The notes under the pieces: model-generated
Told to the model about the DNA's origin: nothing
What the model saw: only the letters and a program-made list of their open reading frames with translations
Databases searched by the model: none
Program-made: the position numbers and the translations under genes
DNA from: Clavulina sp. PMI_390
Taxonomy: Eukaryota > Basidiomycota > Agaricomycetes > Cantharellales > Hydnaceae
Assembly: GCA_015039315.1 (NCBI GenBank)
Contig: WIDE01000041.1
Span: forward strand, 1 to 64,000
DNA: 64,000 nucleotides
Reading direction: 5' to 3'
Shown here: positions 61,899 through 64,000 of the stretch, one piece after another
Position numbering within the stretch: the first letter of the stretch is position 1
Layout: the number at the start of each line of letters is the position of its first letter

Positions 61899-63484
61899 TC
61901 AACTCGTGGAATGTTCGCCGGAAGCGTGATTTTGGGTTACGTGCTCGTAAGGCAAGAGGACCGCAAAAGTCAAATACGAGGTATGTCCTCGAACCTCAGG
62001 GAATGGTGCTGCCATAGATATTTGATGGATAGATGTTTGGGGAGATAATAATGAAGAAGAAGGAATAGGTGGTTGAAGCGATGCTTCAGTAGCTGCGACG
62101 CCGTTCGGTACGCTCCATTGCGGGGCAAGGCTGGAATCTAGCAGGGTCTCCGCGTCTCCTGTGGCGGCCTCCGAAACAGAAGCCCCTGATATATCGGCGA
62201 TCGTCTCTTTGCGTTTCTTTGCGTCCGGTGGTGCAGGGGAATCAGTTTCAGATGCTACTGCACTAGCGCTGGGGCCTGAGGCCGCCTCATCCCTCTTCCT
62301 CTTGTTCCGAATCTTGGCATTTTCTTTTTGCCGCAGACGCCGCTCTTCCCCGGAGACCTCCGCTTCGCGAAGCTTTTGCACAGCGGTCTCAATAGAAGGA
62401 AGTGTGACTGAGCTGACCTCCTGTGGTCGTACGAGAGCCTCAAACATGGTGATGCCTTCCCATGAGGAATTGATTGTAGAGAAGAGGGAATCCGTAAGTC
62501 AGGTGACTGAAAGCTCACAAAATGACATACCGGTAAACCCGGCGTCATTCAATGCTGTGACGGTTCGTAGAACTTGTTCCATACAAGGACTGAAGCAACA
62601 TATTCGTGTTGTGCGGTCTTTCTATGCGCTCGCGAGGAAGGTAAGGAAGAGGGGCGCAGTTTAGGGAGGCAAATTACCTTCAGTGCCACCTGAGCATACT
62701 GAACAGCGTCCCACGGTGCTGGTAAGTCGAGGAATACTACGGCGGTGGATGTAAGAATCATTACGGAAGCAAATACAAGTAGGTCATACCAGCGTCCGCA
62801 TCATCCGATAGACCAAAGCCATCTTTGCAGACGTTGCGGTGTGAAAGGGTGACACAGTCGTCCATTCCGTGTTGACTGAACTCTAGTCTACACAGGCACA
62901 ATAAGGTCGGACTTAGCTTGGAAAGACGGATTGAGAATACCCACCTTGCCTTCTTTGCTCGTTCGGCATGATATTCGAACGAGTGGAGATGCCCCGTAGG
63001 TCCGATCGTCCGTGCCACGGAATGAGAAAAGGACCCCGATCCAGTGCCTGGAGAGAGAAGTGAATGAGGATACTAGACAGGCAAGCAGGGTGGCGAGAGT
63101 CTCGCCTGCTTCAATCACGACGCTTCCGGGTTTTATAGCAAGCCAAGAAGTGATATATGCGATGTCTGCCATGTAAAGGATCTGGGTTCTGTGTGGGAGT
63201 GCGAGGGTCCAGAGTTCAGGAGTGGGGCGGAGGACATGGATGTAACCACGTCCATTTCTGGATGCCACTTTGGTCCCATAAGGTATTCCTATCAGCTCTT
63301 CATGCCGATACACGCCATATCGTCCATTCAGCTCTTTGCCAGGTTCGATGGTCAATGGCAAAAGGGACTCCCTAGTCTGGAAAAATAAGCAAGATGCTGT
63401 AGCACCGGACTAAATAACCACATTACTCACCATCCATACGATTATAAGGTCGCCAGCGCGCACAAGCCGTGAGTCAGTCCACAT
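61899..63484 (-). CDS. TRM61: tRNA (adenine-58-N1) methyltransferase catalytic subunit
   Basis: Uses S-adenosylmethionine to make m1A58 in the T-loop of tRNAs, including initiator tRNA, as a complex with Trm6 in the nucleus. The spliced start is MWTDSRLVRAGDLIIVW (exon 63484-63431), then TRESLLPLTIEPGKELNGRYG, KVASRNGRGYIHVLRPTPELW, LPHRTQILYMADIAYI, the SAM-binding loop PGSVVIEAGTGSGSFSHS, GHLHSFEYHAERAKKA, a VFLDLPAPWDA motif, and ICCFSPCMEQV. The tail near 62180-62400 carries a Lys/Arg-rich stretch (AKIRNKRKRDE, PPDAKKRKE) and low-complexity sequence before the conserved PFPEVRGHTSYLTFA near the end. The low-complexity insert makes the C-terminal third longer than in yeast. Stop at 61899. 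Confidence 0.93.
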
Positions 63485-63969
63485 TCTGTTCCAAGCTGCC
63501 AGTATTTATCCGGGCGTCGATGTACACAGACTGATACCAAACCAAACAAGGCGGGGAGGCGCATCCGAGTCGCGTCCTCGAGACCTCGCGACCTCTTGAA
63601 CGTTGCTGCCGCCGTCGACGATCAAGACTCATCCTAACGACTTGGATAGCTGGAGCAATTGCAGCTTCCTTTAACGAACGACGCGATTCTGGTGCTTTGT
63701 CCTATTAATAGTTGACTCTATCGAACGCGCAGAGGCACCGTGCAACAGCACAAAGGTCCTCGAAGCGAAACCTGCGACAGACGTAGCAGATGTATATCGG
63801 GACATTCTCCCTGCTACATCTTTGTGGCACCCTTCCTCTCGCCAGTGTGAGTCTATGGCATTCATCCTGGTCTCCATGCAATTATAGGCTTACTTTCTGG
63901 GTTAGGGCGTATTTCTTCTGTGCAAACTTGTCCTCGCGTATCTTCTAAAAGACAGCACTATAATCGATC
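63485..63969. other. Intergenic region at the right edge
   Basis: 485 bp upstream of the TRM61 start and of a possible plus-strand gene. No specific element recognised. Confidence 0.4.
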
Positions 63970-64000
63970 ATGCGCCCCGCCCTTCGACAGTGTCGTACAT
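63970..64000 (+). CDS. Possible start of a truncated gene
   Basis: ATG at 63970 opens MRPALRQCRT and is cut by the window end. An Arg-rich start would suit a mitochondrial targeting peptide and the gene would be divergent from TRM61, but ten codons are not enough to identify anything. Confidence 0.25.
   Translation, partial: MRPALRQCRT

Overview
The window is fungal nuclear DNA, most likely from an agaricomycete basidiomycete. Evidence: genes broken by many 50-65 nt GT-AG introns, GC-rich coding exons, a type I fatty acid synthase whose alpha and beta halves are fused in one chain, and a tandem family of DUF6534-type membrane proteins, a family expanded in Agaricomycetes. A Rhizoctonia-like genus is possible but was not tested. 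All gene models below were spliced by eye.

Left part (1-34 kb, conserved housekeeping and signalling genes). A 5'-truncated fused FAS (+, 1-11659) converges on an EF-2 paralogue (-, 11964-15110). Next come a DBP5-type DEAD-box helicase (-, 15735-17817) and, divergent from it, a BRO1-domain Rim20/PalA protein (+, 17982-21530). They are followed by a Sar1/GapA-type Ras GTPase-activating protein (+, 22077-25155), a membrane-anchored aldehyde dehydrogenase of Msc7 type (+, 25833-28306), a BTB-domain protein with a long disordered front (+, 28668-31519), a CDC123/D123 protein (-, 31656 to about 32952) and a Pml1/SNIP1-type FHA protein (+, 33100-34140).

Middle (34.1-50.7 kb, accessory). Five head-to-tail genes, all on the minus strand, encode DUF6534-like multi-pass membrane proteins. 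Four of the five begin with a 5-nt coding exon (ATG plus two bases). All five end with a short separate exon starting G-[EG]-Y-P-M. Four carry a TATA box 76-113 nt upstream of the predicted start. Copies 3 and 4 and their spacers form a direct repeat about 3.55 kb apart, and an orphan terminal exon is stranded between them. This is the least ordinary part of the window.

Right part (50.7-64 kb). A large Ras-family GEF with separated N-terminal and catalytic modules (-, 50679-56915) is divergent from mitochondrial malate dehydrogenase (+, 57187-58714). Then come an unrecognised basidiomycete protein (-, 59412-60926), the tRNA m1A58 methyltransferase catalytic subunit TRM61 (-, 61899-63484) and possibly the first codons of another gene at the right edge.

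The genes do not form an operon or a biosynthetic cluster. The only functional pair is a Ras GAP and a Ras-type GEF. I saw no tRNA, rRNA, CRISPR array or transposase gene.
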